Source of the DNA: Mycobacteriaceae bacterium
GTDB lineage: Bacteria > Actinomycetota > Actinomycetes > Mycobacteriales > Mycobacteriaceae
Direction: 5' to 3'
DNA length: 50,964 nt
NCBI GenBank assembly: GCA_019749805.1
Contig: JAIEPH010000101.1
Coordinates: 1-50,964 of the forward strand
This document shows, piece after piece, positions 25,500-35,400 of the stretch (positions are counted from its first letter, which is position 1; each line of letters starts with the position of its first letter). The position numbers were made by a program, and so were the translations under genes. The notes under the pieces were generated by a model that was not told the DNA's origin, did not search any database, and saw only the letters and a list, made by a program, of their open reading frames with translations.

Positions 25500-25787
25500 G
25501 CGCCGAAGCCTCCGGTTCGTTCGCGAAGTAATGACCGGCACGCCATCTATCGGATGCGCGATTGAGTCGATCCTATTATCCGGGTGGCGACACAGCTCGA
25601 ATCGGGCTCCGTCGCGGCCGACAATCGATATGTAACTGCTGGGCTCGATTTTTGTATCCCCCGCTGACATGCGCGGTGATCGGCGCCGGCGTGCAGGCTC
25701 TGCAGATCGGGCTGCTTCGTTGAGCCCAAAGTTGTTGCCTGCGTAGGATCGGGGTCGGCTACGTAAGATTCTTGTACCCGGGGGGAC

Positions 25788-27020
25788 ATGAAACTAGAAC
25801 AGGAATACGATCCGCGCAGCAACTCACTCAATGCGTGGCGATTAACGCTGGCATTAGGAGTTATCCTTTCGCATTCGTTCGGACTCACCGGCCACGGGCT
25901 CACTGGGTATCAGTTATTCGATGAACCCGCCCATCAGCTTTTGCGGGACGTCTGGGTCGACGGCTTCTTTGCAATTTCGGGTTTCCTGATCATGTCAAGC
26001 TGGTTCAACAACCCACGGCCACGCGCCTATTTCGTCGCCCGCGGGCTGCGGATTCTGCCAGGACTGTGGGTCTGTCTGATCGTCACAGCGTTTGTAATTG
26101 CCCCGATAGGTATGGCCCTTCAGGGCGGCTCCGTGTCCAAGTTGCTGTTATCGACGGCGCCGATCGAATATGTGCTGAAGAATAGTGCCGTTGTGATGGT
26201 CCAATTCGATATCGGCGGCACACCAAGCGGCGTTCCTTGGCCCCATCAGTGGAATGGTTCTCTCTGGACTCTGATCTGGGAAGTGTTGTGCTACATCGGC
26301 GTTGCCGTTCTCGGCATAGTCGGACTCCTGCGTCGCCGGTGGGTCATTCCGGGGGCCTTGGCGCTGGCGCTGCTCTGGTCCGCACTAATCCCGTCATGGG
26401 TGTTATCCGTCATTGAGGCGCCGGCGGGTACGCAGGAGCACATTGACGCGGCTAACGATCCTGAAACCATTGCGCTGCTCATGCAGGCGATCGCCGCGCG
26501 CTTCGCTGTGATGTTTTTGGCCGGTGCGCTCTTGTATCAGTTCCGGCATGTGGTCCCCGCGCAGTGGTCATTGGTCGCGGTGAGCGTCGTTGTCGTTCTC
26601 GCGGCCAGCCTGCTGCCAAATTACCGATTGGCCGCTGCGGTTCCGCTCGCGTACGCCATCATCGTTTCGGGTGCCCTCGTCAAGAATGAATACTTGAAAC
26701 TGCGAACCGATCTATCCTACGGCGTCTACATCTACGCCTTCCCGGTGCAACAATTGCTGATTCTCGGCGGGCTCGGCCGCATTAATGCGATCCTGTTTGC
26801 CGCCCTAGCAACGCTCGCTACCCTCCCGCTCGCCGCGCTGAGCTGGTTTCTGATTGAGAAACCCGCGTTGTCTCTGAAGTCGCGCCTCAAGCGGAAGAGC
26901 ATCAACCCCTCTGCGGACAAGCAATCAGAGGAGTCGAGTCGGTTCCGACGGCCGGTGACTGATCCCCTGGAATCCGAAGGACCAGCAAAAGGTCGGGCGC
27001 GGTCGCGCGACCGCGGGTGA
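25788..27020 (+). CDS. Acyltransferase 3 family integral-membrane O-acyltransferase, second copy
   Basis: 410 residues with about ten membrane segments and a basic, disordered C-terminal tail of ~50 residues. Arg18 and His29 form the R-X10-H motif and VDGFFAISGFL follows. It is a close paralogue of the protein at 1987-3129, differing by an insertion of ~20 residues around residues 205-225 (EAPAGTQEHIDAAND) between membrane segments. It probably O-acylates a sugar of the peptidolipid at the membrane. The ATG at 25788 follows a GGGGGG ribosome-binding site; TAAGAT at 25764-25769 is a plausible -10 element, but I find no matching -35 at normal spacing. Confidence 0.9.
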   Translation: MKLEQEYDPRSNSLNAWRLTLALGVILSHSFGLTGHGLTGYQLFDEPAHQLLRDVWVDGFFAISGFLIMSSWFNNPRPRAYFVARGLRILPGLWVCLIVTAFVIAPIGMALQGGSVSKLLLSTAPIEYVLKNSAVVMVQFDIGGTPSGVPWPHQWNGSLWTLIWEVLCYIGVAVLGIVGLLRRRWVIPGALALALLWSALIPSWVLSVIEAPAGTQEHIDAANDPETIALLMQAIAARFAVMFLAGALLYQFRHVVPAQWSLVAVSVVVVLAASLLPNYRLAAAVPLAYAIIVSGALVKNEYLKLRTDLSYGVYIYAFPVQQLLILGGLGRINAILFAALATLATLPLAALSWFLIEKPALSLKSRLKRKSINPSADKQSEESSRFRRPVTDPLESEGPAKGRARSRDRG

Positions 27021-27427
27021 AAGTCGCCGAGGCGGTCTGGCCGAACGCCGCGCAGCAGAAGGGTCGTCGGTCCATGTCGCAGACATGATGCAGTCAGAAC
27101 GCGGTCGGCTTGCTTTTGATCGCGATGATGTCCTGCCTGGCCACCCCGTAGGCCGGCGTGTTCATGATGATCGCAGCCTCGCCATCAGACCGCGTTGAAC
27201 GATCGGCGCATTGCCGGGGTTTGATCGGCGTTCCAAGTTGAAGCCTGATGGTTGATATCTTGGCGAAGCCAATGAGCGTTCCCGCAAGGTTGGTGGCTCT
27301 AGCGCTGTTCGAGGAGCTTTGGGGGGAGAGGGAGATTGCGACAGGCGTCCAGCCATCGATTCAAGGCCAGTAGTAAGAGAGCGACACGCAGCCGACGCGG
27401 CGTGACCGAGAACCTGGGAGTGAACCG
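27021..27427. other. Gene-poor spacer, 407 bases
   Basis: This spacer separates the membrane acyltransferase and the TylF-like methyltransferase. It holds a short minus-strand reading frame that looks like the C-terminus of a lost gene (27094-27186, listed separately). Otherwise I see nothing recognisable until the GGGAG ahead of the GTG at 27428. Confidence 0.5.
27094..27186 (-). pseudogene. Possible C-terminal gene remnant
   Basis: On the minus strand a frame ending in TGA at 27094-27096 encodes a protein-like tail, including GEAAIIMNTPAYGV and QDIIAIKSKP. Upstream the frame stays open, but the residues stop looking protein-like and no start with a ribosome-binding site is seen. I cannot name the family. 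It may be what is left of a gene deleted when this region was rearranged, or it may be chance. Confidence 0.25.
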
Positions 27428-28525
27428 GTGACAACAGTCGACCAGCGACCCGTCGACCGCACGACCCTGCATCGCATATGGCGGCTGATCCTCGTTGGCA
27501 TCGGAGCCATCGTGGCAACCGCTTGCTACTTCTTCCCCGTCCTCCTGGTCGTGATCGGTGTTCTCCTTGTGCTATTCGTATGCGCGCGCTTGGCGTATCG
27601 GAGCCGAGACCGGTTCATTCCGAACCTGTACACCGGCGACACCGACGTTTACGACGATGCGTACCGGACGTTCATCCGCCAAAGTCTTACGGACCTGCGC
27701 GGGCGCAAAATCAAGGGCCACACGCTTTTGTGGGAAGCGTCGCAGTTGGCCCCGACACTCCCCGGCGAATCCGACGCGCTGGTTCTGGATCTCGGTGTGT
27801 GGATCGGCTGGTCGACGAGGCTGACCTCCGAAGTTTGCGCCCGTAGGGTGTACGGCTTCGACACGTTTTCCGGCCTGGTCGAGGACTGGCAACTCGAGAA
27901 TCAGGTCGTCAAGAGCGGTACCTTTTCTCTTTCGCATCCCCTAGCAGAGGGCGCGATGCGGTTGACTGGCGTGACCCTGCAGGACGGCGTGCCCGCCCCG
28001 CTCGGTCGTGACGTGCAGTTCATAAAGGGAAGCACTTATGAAACCTTGGCGCCGTTTCTAGCGGAATGTCCGGGTGTCTCGATCGGGCTCTTTCATATGG
28101 ATTTGGATACCTACGAGAGTTGCCTGCACGCGCTTGAAACCTGCAAGGATCACTTCGCCGAAGGATCCGTGCTCGTCTTTGATGAGTATTTGGTGACGAG
28201 CGGGGAAATGCGCGCATTTTTCGAGTTCCAGAGCAAGTATGAATTGGAGTGGCGTTATCGAGCTTGGGGACTCGAGATCATGGAAATGAATCTCGAGATG
28301 ATCGTTTCTCCGTGGAAGCGCTTCATGTATTACCTGATGTGGATGGGATGGCATTGGGGCATGGGTGACGGCAGTTACATCTGGGCGTTCTTTCGCAGGC
28401 CGTTTTGGAGATTCTGGCTGGGCGCGCCTGCGGGCGACATCGCTTTCATGCTCGGCGCCGCGGGGCAACGCAAGTCTGTCAGTCTAGAAATCACGGGATT
28501 GGGAAAGCTCGACCGCGCCAGCTAG
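27428..28525 (+). CDS. Membrane-anchored TylF/macrocin-type O-methyltransferase
   Basis: 365 residues from a GTG at 27428 with GGGAG seven bases upstream. Residues ~17-60 form two closely spaced hydrophobic segments (LILVGIGAIVATACYFF and LLVVIGVLLVLFV), an N-terminal membrane anchor not usual for TylF. The catalytic domain follows: LDLGVWIGWSTR (SAM motif I), VYGFDTFSGL, and the TylF metal/substrate motif FHMDLDTYES with VFDEYLV. The C-terminal region has many aromatic residues (YYLMWMGWHW). TylF-type enzymes O-methylate deoxysugars in a metal-dependent way, so a sugar-O-methyltransferase working at the membrane is the likely role. It is the last gene before the gap upstream of mbtH. Confidence 0.85.
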   Translation: MTTVDQRPVDRTTLHRIWRLILVGIGAIVATACYFFPVLLVVIGVLLVLFVCARLAYRSRDRFIPNLYTGDTDVYDDAYRTFIRQSLTDLRGRKIKGHTLLWEASQLAPTLPGESDALVLDLGVWIGWSTRLTSEVCARRVYGFDTFSGLVEDWQLENQVVKSGTFSLSHPLAEGAMRLTGVTLQDGVPAPLGRDVQFIKGSTYETLAPFLAECPGVSIGLFHMDLDTYESCLHALETCKDHFAEGSVLVFDEYLVTSGEMRAFFEFQSKYELEWRYRAWGLEIMEMNLEMIVSPWKRFMYYLMWMGWHWGMGDGSYIWAFFRRPFWRFWLGAPAGDIAFMLGAAGQRKSVSLEITGLGKLDRAS

Positions 28526-28595
28526 CCGTGGACACGTCGGGTGACGCGGCCCGGCCCCGAGGGTTCGCTAGCAGGTAATTTGCGGCGCCCCGGTT

Positions 28596-28748
28596 GTGGT
28601 CACGGCCGCTAGATGGTGCACACAGGTGGGACTGACCGGGCAACTGACCCAGGCGACGTCGGCGGCTCGGAACGTCCCTCCCCGCCGGCTCACGATCAAC
28701 CCCGCCGCGATCACCAACCCTCACCGGACACCCTCGAGAAAGCTCTGA
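28596..28748 (+). pseudogene. Possible gene remnant (transposase-like tail?)
   Basis: A plus-strand frame ending in TGA at 28746-28748 encodes a basic tail (RNVPPRRLTINP, then NPHRTPSRKL) reminiscent of C-termini of some transposases. Nothing upstream in frame supports a full gene. The following inverted repeat overlaps its stop. Family assignment is a guess. Confidence 0.2.
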
Positions 28749-28772
28749 CCTCACCAACGTCGGTTCAGAGCT
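28741..28772. repeat. Imperfect inverted repeat (hairpin)
   Basis: AGCTCTGACC (28741-28750) pairs with GGTTCAGAGCT (28762-28772), ten base pairs with one bulged T and an 11-base loop. It could be a terminator for an upstream remnant or the end of a lost mobile element. Confidence 0.5.
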
Positions 28773-29244
28773 ATTCCGATGTCTTGCGACATCGCGTTGC
28801 TCATGGATCTCTAATTGAACCCTCAGCGAACGGACAGTAACGAGACTCCAGCGCCTGCCGACAAGGAAATGAACGCGGTTGGCTTGTTCTGGCAATCGAG
28901 ACCAATTCCAATTGAAAATTCGATCCGAGAGACGAGCAGCCACGATTTGGCAAGTTCAGCTCGGGGGAGGTATCGTTGCTCGGGGCATCAGGGATAGTTC
29001 GGTAAAGATCTGGGGGCTCAGGTTCGCACAATTTCAGATCGTCGCGATCTGCCTGCCATCGCTGCAGGTTAGAGCGCCGGAAGCACTACCGGCCTTACCG
29101 CAGAGCCGTTGATCAATTTGACGTCAACCCGCTCTGGCGACGTTGGAAGACAAACTAGAAACTTTGCCGAACCCCTCACCTTCGCCTCCGCTGTTCAGTA
29201 TGGTTTGAAGCGTTCGCGCACGTCGCTAGACGGTCGGGAGGACT

Positions 29245-29475
29245 GTGAGCACCAATCCGTTCGATGACGACAATGGCAGCTTCTTCGTGTTGGTCAACGA
29301 TGAAGAGCAACACAGCCTCTGGCCGACTTTCGCCGATGTTCCTGCCGGGTGGCGGGTGGTTTACGGCGAGGCCGAGCGTGGCGCCTGCCTGGAATACGTC
29401 GAACAGAACTGGCCGGATATTCGGCCGAAGAGCCTCCGTGAGCGACTGGCTGTAGGTCGGGGTCCCGACAGGTAA
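29245..29475 (+). CDS. mbtH: MbtH-like protein
   Basis: 76 residues, the standard MbtH length. The signature is present: NPFDDDNG, FFVLVNDEEQHSLWP, PAGWRVV and WPDIRPKSLRERL. MbtH proteins bind adenylation domains and are needed for their folding and activity, so this one should serve the NRPS that begins 16 bases after its stop and possibly the NRPS at the left edge. The GTG start at 29245 follows GGGAGGA. The mbtH-then-NRPS order is that of GPL loci. Two overlapping alternative frames are shadows. Confidence 0.97.
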   Translation: MSTNPFDDDNGSFFVLVNDEEQHSLWPTFADVPAGWRVVYGEAERGACLEYVEQNWPDIRPKSLRERLAVGRGPDR

Positions 29476-29491
29476 CGCGTGAAGGAGTCCG

Positions 29492-32400
29492 ATGGAGTTC
29501 GGTGACGGGTCGTTTCCGCTTACCCGCGGACAACTCGACATTTGGCTTGCTCAGGAATCGGGCGAATTCGATCCTGAGTGGCATATCGTCGCGTTCGACG
29601 TAATCAAGGGCGCGATCGACCCAGCTGTGCTCGAACAGGCGATACAGCGGGCGGTCGAAGAAGCGGAGCCGATCAGGGCCGCTTTTTTCGAGGTAGACGG
29701 CCAGGTCTTTCAACGGCCGATGGAAAATCCCGACATCGAACTTCCCGTCTTCGACCTCACGAACCTTGATGATCCCGTACGAGAGGCCTATCGCCTAGGG
29801 GAGTCGATCCGGTCCACGCCGTTACCGGCGGCCGGGCCGTTGTTCAAATTCGCGTTGTTCAAGACCCGGCCTGACGAATTTTACTGGTTGCTGTGCTTCC
29901 ATCATTTGGTCGCCGATGGATTCGCCGGCGCGCTTTTCGCCAACCGAGTCGCCGCAATTTATTCATCGCTGGTTTCGGACGAACCTTTGGCGCCTGCGTT
30001 CTTCGGCTCTCTTGCAGATTTCGTTTCCTGGGAAACAGATTATGAGTCGTCGAGCGAATACTCGGACGACTTGGCCTACTGGAGTCAGAATCTCCCGCCG
30101 GAGAGTCCGCAGCACCTGACGCAGTCGGTAGACGCGAGCGGCCCATGCTCGGTGTCTGAGGATGTCGAACTAGACCCTGCGGTTCTACAGAGGGTCCATG
30201 AGCTATCCGACTCGTTGGGAATGCGCCGCGCCTCAGTGATCACCGCCGCTTGCGCACTGCTGGTGCGGGGTTGGCGCGCTGAGGGCAATCACGTTGTGCT
30301 CGATTTCCCCGTCAACCGGCGCACCACTGCGGAGTCGTTCACGTTTCCCGGAATGGTCTCCGGAATCGTTCCACTGGTTCTGACGGTTTCGCCACACTCC
30401 TCGGTTGCGGAGTTCTGTGAATACGTCGACGCTCGGATCCGCGAGGCGGTGCAGCACCAGCGGTTCCCGGTGCGGGGTCTCGAGCGCAAGTCCAGTCGTG
30501 GCAGCGCGAGGAGCGCGCCAGATCGGGTAGGCGTCAACTTCGTCCCGTCGATAACCACGTTGCCGTTCGGCGACGCGCCGTCGTCAGGGAAGACGACGCG
30601 GTTCGGTCGCGTGGATTACTTCGGGTTGTTCTTTGTGAGCGTCCATGGCCAACTGTTGCTCCACTCGGTGAGTTCCGGGCAGCCGTTCGCGAACTTCGAG
30701 GTCGCCGAATTGGCGGCGCGGCTGCAGCAGATTCTGGCGGCGATGACCGCTGATCCGACGGGCGTGATCTCGTCGATCGATGTGGTGGACGCGGCTGAAT
30801 ACGCCCAATTGCACGGGTGGGGAAACCGAGCCAAACTAGCGCAATCGGCAGCGGGGTCGGCTTCGATTCCGGAGTTGTTCGCGGCCCAGGTGGCGAAGGC
30901 GCCTGAGGCGGTGGCCATCAACTGTGGCGATTCCTCGCTGACATACCGTGAGTTGAACGACGCCGCTGACCAGCTGGCGCATTTCTTGGCCACCCATGGG
31001 GCCAGGCCCGGGGAATGCGTGGCGATTCTCTTCCCCCGTTCCATCGACGCGATCGTGGCGATCCTGGCAATCCTCAAGACGGGCGCGGCGTATCTGCCTA
31101 TCGATCCGGCGCACCCCGAAGCTCGGATCAGCTTCATGCTCTCCGACGCCGCGCCGGTCGCCGCTCTCACGACAACGGAACTTCGGTCGCGGCTGGACGA
31201 GTACGACCTGCTGGTCATCGATACCGAAGACGTCACGCTCGATGCGCAGCCCGCCACGGCGCTGGCGCCGCCGAGCCCGGACAATATCGCGTACTTCATC
31301 TACACCTCGGGCACCACAGGAGTGCCCAAGGGTGTGGCCATCACCCACCACAACGTCATCCAGCTGTTCGACGCCCTGGAGGTCGACCTCCACCTGGCAC
31401 CGCGGCAGGTGTGGTCGCAGTGGCATTCGTTGGCCTTCGACGTCTCGGTGTGGGAGATCTGGGGTGCGCTGCTGCGCGGCGGGCGGCTGGCGATCGTGCC
31501 GGAATCGGTGGTCCGCTCACCGGAAGATTTCCTCGCATTGCTGGTCCGCGACCGCGTCACGGTGCTGAGCCAGACTCCGTCGGCCTTCTACGCCCTGCAA
31601 ACTGCCGACGCGCTCGCGCACGAACTCGGACAACAGCTCGAACTCGAGGCTGTGGTGTTCGCCGGTGAAGCGCTTGAACCGCAACGACTCCGGTCTTGGC
31701 TGGCGAACCACCCAAGTTCACCGCGGCTGATCAACATGTACGGCACCACCGAAACGACCGTGCACGCCTCGGTTCGCGAGATAGTCGAGAGCGACGCTGA
31801 CAGTACCGTCAGCCCCGTCGGGGTGCCGTTGACCAATCTCGGTTTCTTCGTGCTCGACGCTTGGCTGCGTCCGGCACCTGTCGGCGTGATCGGCGAGTTG
31901 TACGTCGCCGGTGCCGGGCTCGGCGCGGGTTATTGGCGGCGTGGACCGCTGACCTCGTCGCGGTTCGTGGCTTCTCCCTTCGGAGCGCCGGGCGACCGGA
32001 TGTATCGCACCGGGGATCTGGCGTGCTGGGGCGCTGACGGAGAACTGCAGTACCTGGGCCGTTCGGACGAGCAAGTGAAAATTCGCGGCTACCGCATCGA
32101 GCTTGGCGAAGTGCGCGCAGCGCTGGCCGACCTGGATGGGGTTGAGCAGGCGGTCGTGATTGCCCGTGAGGACCGCCACGGCGACAAGAGACTGGTCGGC
32201 TATATCACCGGCACCGCCGATCCGGCCGGGATCCGGGGACAGCTGGCCGAGCGGCTCCCCGCCTACATGGTCCCGGCTGCCGTGGTGCTTCTCGACGCGC
32301 TGCCGCTGACGGTCAACGGCAAACTCGACAAACGCGCGCTGCCCGCACCCGAGTACGCCGACGTCGATCGTTACCGCGCACCGGCCACCGAAGTCGAGGA

Positions 32401-35400
32401 GATTTTGGCGGGCATCTACGCGCATGTGCTCGGTGTCGAGCAGGTGGGTGTCGATGACTCGTTCTTCGAACTCGGCGGCGACAGTATCTTGTCGATGCAG
32501 GTGGTGGCGCGCGCCCGTGCCGCCGGCGTGCTGTTCCGGCCGCGCGATGTCTTCGCCGAGCAGACCGTCGCGAGGCTGGCCGGAGTGGCGAAAGAGGCCG
32601 ATGCCTCGAGTGGCGTGATCGAGGATGGTGTCGGGCCGGTCGACTCGACGCCGATCATGTTGTGGCTGCGCGACGTCGAGGGACCGGTCGATCAGTTCAA
32701 CCAGACGGTGTTGCTGCAGGCGCCGGCAGCGGCGACCGAAGCCGATGTAGTGATGCTGTTGCAGGCTCTGCTGGACCGGCATGCCATGCTCCGGCTACGC
32801 GTCGACGACGGTCCCGAGGGCTGGTCGTTGCTGGCGCCCGGAGTCGGATCCGTGGACGCGTCCCTGTGTGTGCAGACGGTCGATGTGCTCTCCGATGACG
32901 CCCTGTTCAATGCGCGGGCACGGCTGGATCCGTCGACGGGTGCAATGCTGTCCGCGCTGTGGGTGACCTCCACAAACCAGCTGGCCATGATCGTGCACCA
33001 TCTGGCCGTCGACGGGGTGTCGTGGCGAATCCTGTTGGAGGACTTGAATATCGCCTGGGCGCAACTTCGCGCGCAGCAGCCGCTGGAACTGCCGATCTCG
33101 GGTTCGTCGTTTGCCCGGTATGCGGCGCTGCTGGCCGAACACGCGCATCACCCCGACGTCGTGGATACGGCGTCGGCATGGCGACAGGTTGCAGCGGCGT
33201 CCACACCGCTGCCTGCGGTCCAGCCTGCCCTGGACACCTATGCGACTGCTGAGTCGATGTCGGTGTCGCTGGACGCCGGTACCACCCGCATGCTCTTGAG
33301 CGAGGTGCCAGCAGCGTTTCACGCCGGCATCCACGACATTCTGTTGATCGCGTTCGGATTGGCCCTGGCCGAGTTCCTCGATGTCGGCTCGGCACCGCTC
33401 GGTATCGACGTCGAGGGGCACGGTCGCACTGAGGACCTGGCTCCCGATATCGACTTGTCGCACACGGTCGGGTGGTTCACCACCAAGTACCCGGTGTCGT
33501 TGACGGCGGAGAACCTCGACTGGGCGCAGCTGATCGCCGGCGAGGCGGTAGTCGGCGCACTGATCAAGGACAGCAAAGAACAGCTGCGAGCCGTGCCCGA
33601 CGGGCTGACGTACGGACTTCTTCGCTACCTCAACAGCCACGTCGACCTGGACGCCTCGGACCCCCCGATCGGGTTCAACTACTTGGGACGCCTTGGCTCC
33701 GCGGGCGATTCCGCTGCCCGCGACGACATGTGGCGGATCCGCCAGGACGGTCTGTCGCTCACTGGCATGGTCGCCGCGATTCAGATGCCGATGATGCACA
33801 CCGTTGAGCTCAACGCCAGCACCGTCGACACAGAGGCCGGTCCACAGTTGCACGGCGCGTGGACGTGGGCGCCTTCGGCGTTGGACCGCGAACAGGTTAC
33901 TCGGCTGAGCCGGTTGTGGTTCGAAGCGTTACGCGGGATCTGCGCGCATGTCAGCAACGGCGGGGGCGGATTGACGCCATCCGATATCGTGCCGGCTCGA
34001 CTGCGTCAACAGCAGATCGATGAACTGCAGCAGCAGTATCGAATCGCCGACATCCTGCCGCTCACTCCGCTGCAACAGGGTCTGCTGTTTCATGCCATCA
34101 CCGGGGCAGGCAATGATGACGACGTCTACGGCATGCAGCTCGACATCACGTTGGCGGGGCCTTTGGACGCCGACCGGCTGCGCGACGCGGTACAGCTCGT
34201 AGTCAGCCGGCACCCGAATTTGATGGCCCGGTTCTACGATCGGTTCGACGAGCCGGTGCAGATCATCGCTGCCGATCCGACAGTGCCCTGGCAACATGTC
34301 GATCTGACTGGCGGATCCGATGTCGATGGCCAGGTTCAGCGGCTATCCGACGCCGAACGCGCGGCGGTCTGTGACCTGACCCAGCAACCGCCCTTCCGTG
34401 CGGCGCTGATCCGTACGGGCCGGGAGCAGCACCGGCTTGTGCTGACCAATCACCACATCGTGCTAGACGGCTGGTCGCTGCCGATCCTGCTGCAGGAGAT
34501 CTTCGCGGGATATCACGGGCAGCGCTTGCCGGCGCCGGTTCCTTTTCGCAAGTTCGTGAGTTGGCTTGCCGACAAGGATTCCGTTGCCGCCGAAGCGGCT
34601 TGGCGTGAAGCGTTTGACGGTTACGAGGTGCCCACCCTGGTGGGTCCGTCGGAACACAAGGAGTTGGGTCGCCGATCGGTGGTATCGGCTCGGCTGTCAG
34701 AGGGTGTCACCCGCGCGGTGAGCGAGCTGGCACGTTCGCGCCACACCACGGTCAACACCGTTCTGCAGGTCGCTTTCAGCCAGCTGCTGAGCCGGATGAC
34801 CGGCCAGCAGGACGTCGCCTTCGGGACGACGGTCTCGGGCCGACCGGCCGACGTGCCCGGTGCGGAATCGATGGTCGGGTTGATGATCAACACGGTCCCC
34901 GTACGAGCGCGGATCACGTCGACCACCACCGTCGCCGACCTGCTGGATCAGCTTCACACGGCGTACAACGACACGCTCGAGCATCAGCACTTGGCCCTCA
35001 ATGACATTCACCGAGTTGCCGGCCACGACCAACTCTTCGACACCCTCTTCGTATACGAGAACTACCCGCTGGACTCCGCCGGCTTCTCGAGCGTCGACGG
35101 CCTCACCATCTCGGATTTCGCCAGCCGCGAGTTCAACCACTATCCGCTTGCGGTGCAAGCGATTCCAGGCAGCCAATTGAGACTTCGCGTCGAATTCGAC
35201 ACCGAGATCTTCGACACCGCAGCCATCGATCGGCTGATCGAGCGGTTCGAGCAGGTGTTGTCGGCGATGACGGCCGCTCCACGGCGGCGGTTGGTCACGA
35301 TCGACGTGCTCGATGGCACGGAACATGCCCGATTGGACAAGTGGAGCAATCGGGCGGTGCTGAGCCGGCCCGTCGCGAAGTCGTTGTCGATCCCGGCGTC

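Larger units (their letters stand above)
28526..29244. other. Gene-poor region upstream of mbtH-NRPS, 719 bases
   Basis: No convincing complete gene is present. It contains a possible gene remnant ending at 28748, an inverted repeat at 28741-28772, and a perfect 10-bp palindrome TTGACGTCAA at 29118-29127 that could be an operator. The promoter of the mbtH-NRPS operon must lie here unless it is read from upstream genes, but I cannot assign -35/-10 boxes. Confidence 0.5.

Noticed and set aside
25499..25670. Longer N-terminus for the epimerase (start at 25670)
   Set aside because: The extra 57 residues precede a normal Rossmann start and show no known domain; a TTG with GGAGG nine bases upstream at 25499 gives the expected length.
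25735..25769. Complete sigma-A promoter ahead of the second membrane acyltransferase
   Set aside because: TAAGAT at 25764 is a fair -10, but the nearest TTGCCT lies 23 bases away, too far for a standard -35, so it is only noted in the gene entry.
28613..28943. Small proteins in the spacer upstream of mbtH
   Set aside because: Overlapping short frames on both strands with no ribosome-binding sites or conserved motifs; treated as possible remnants only.
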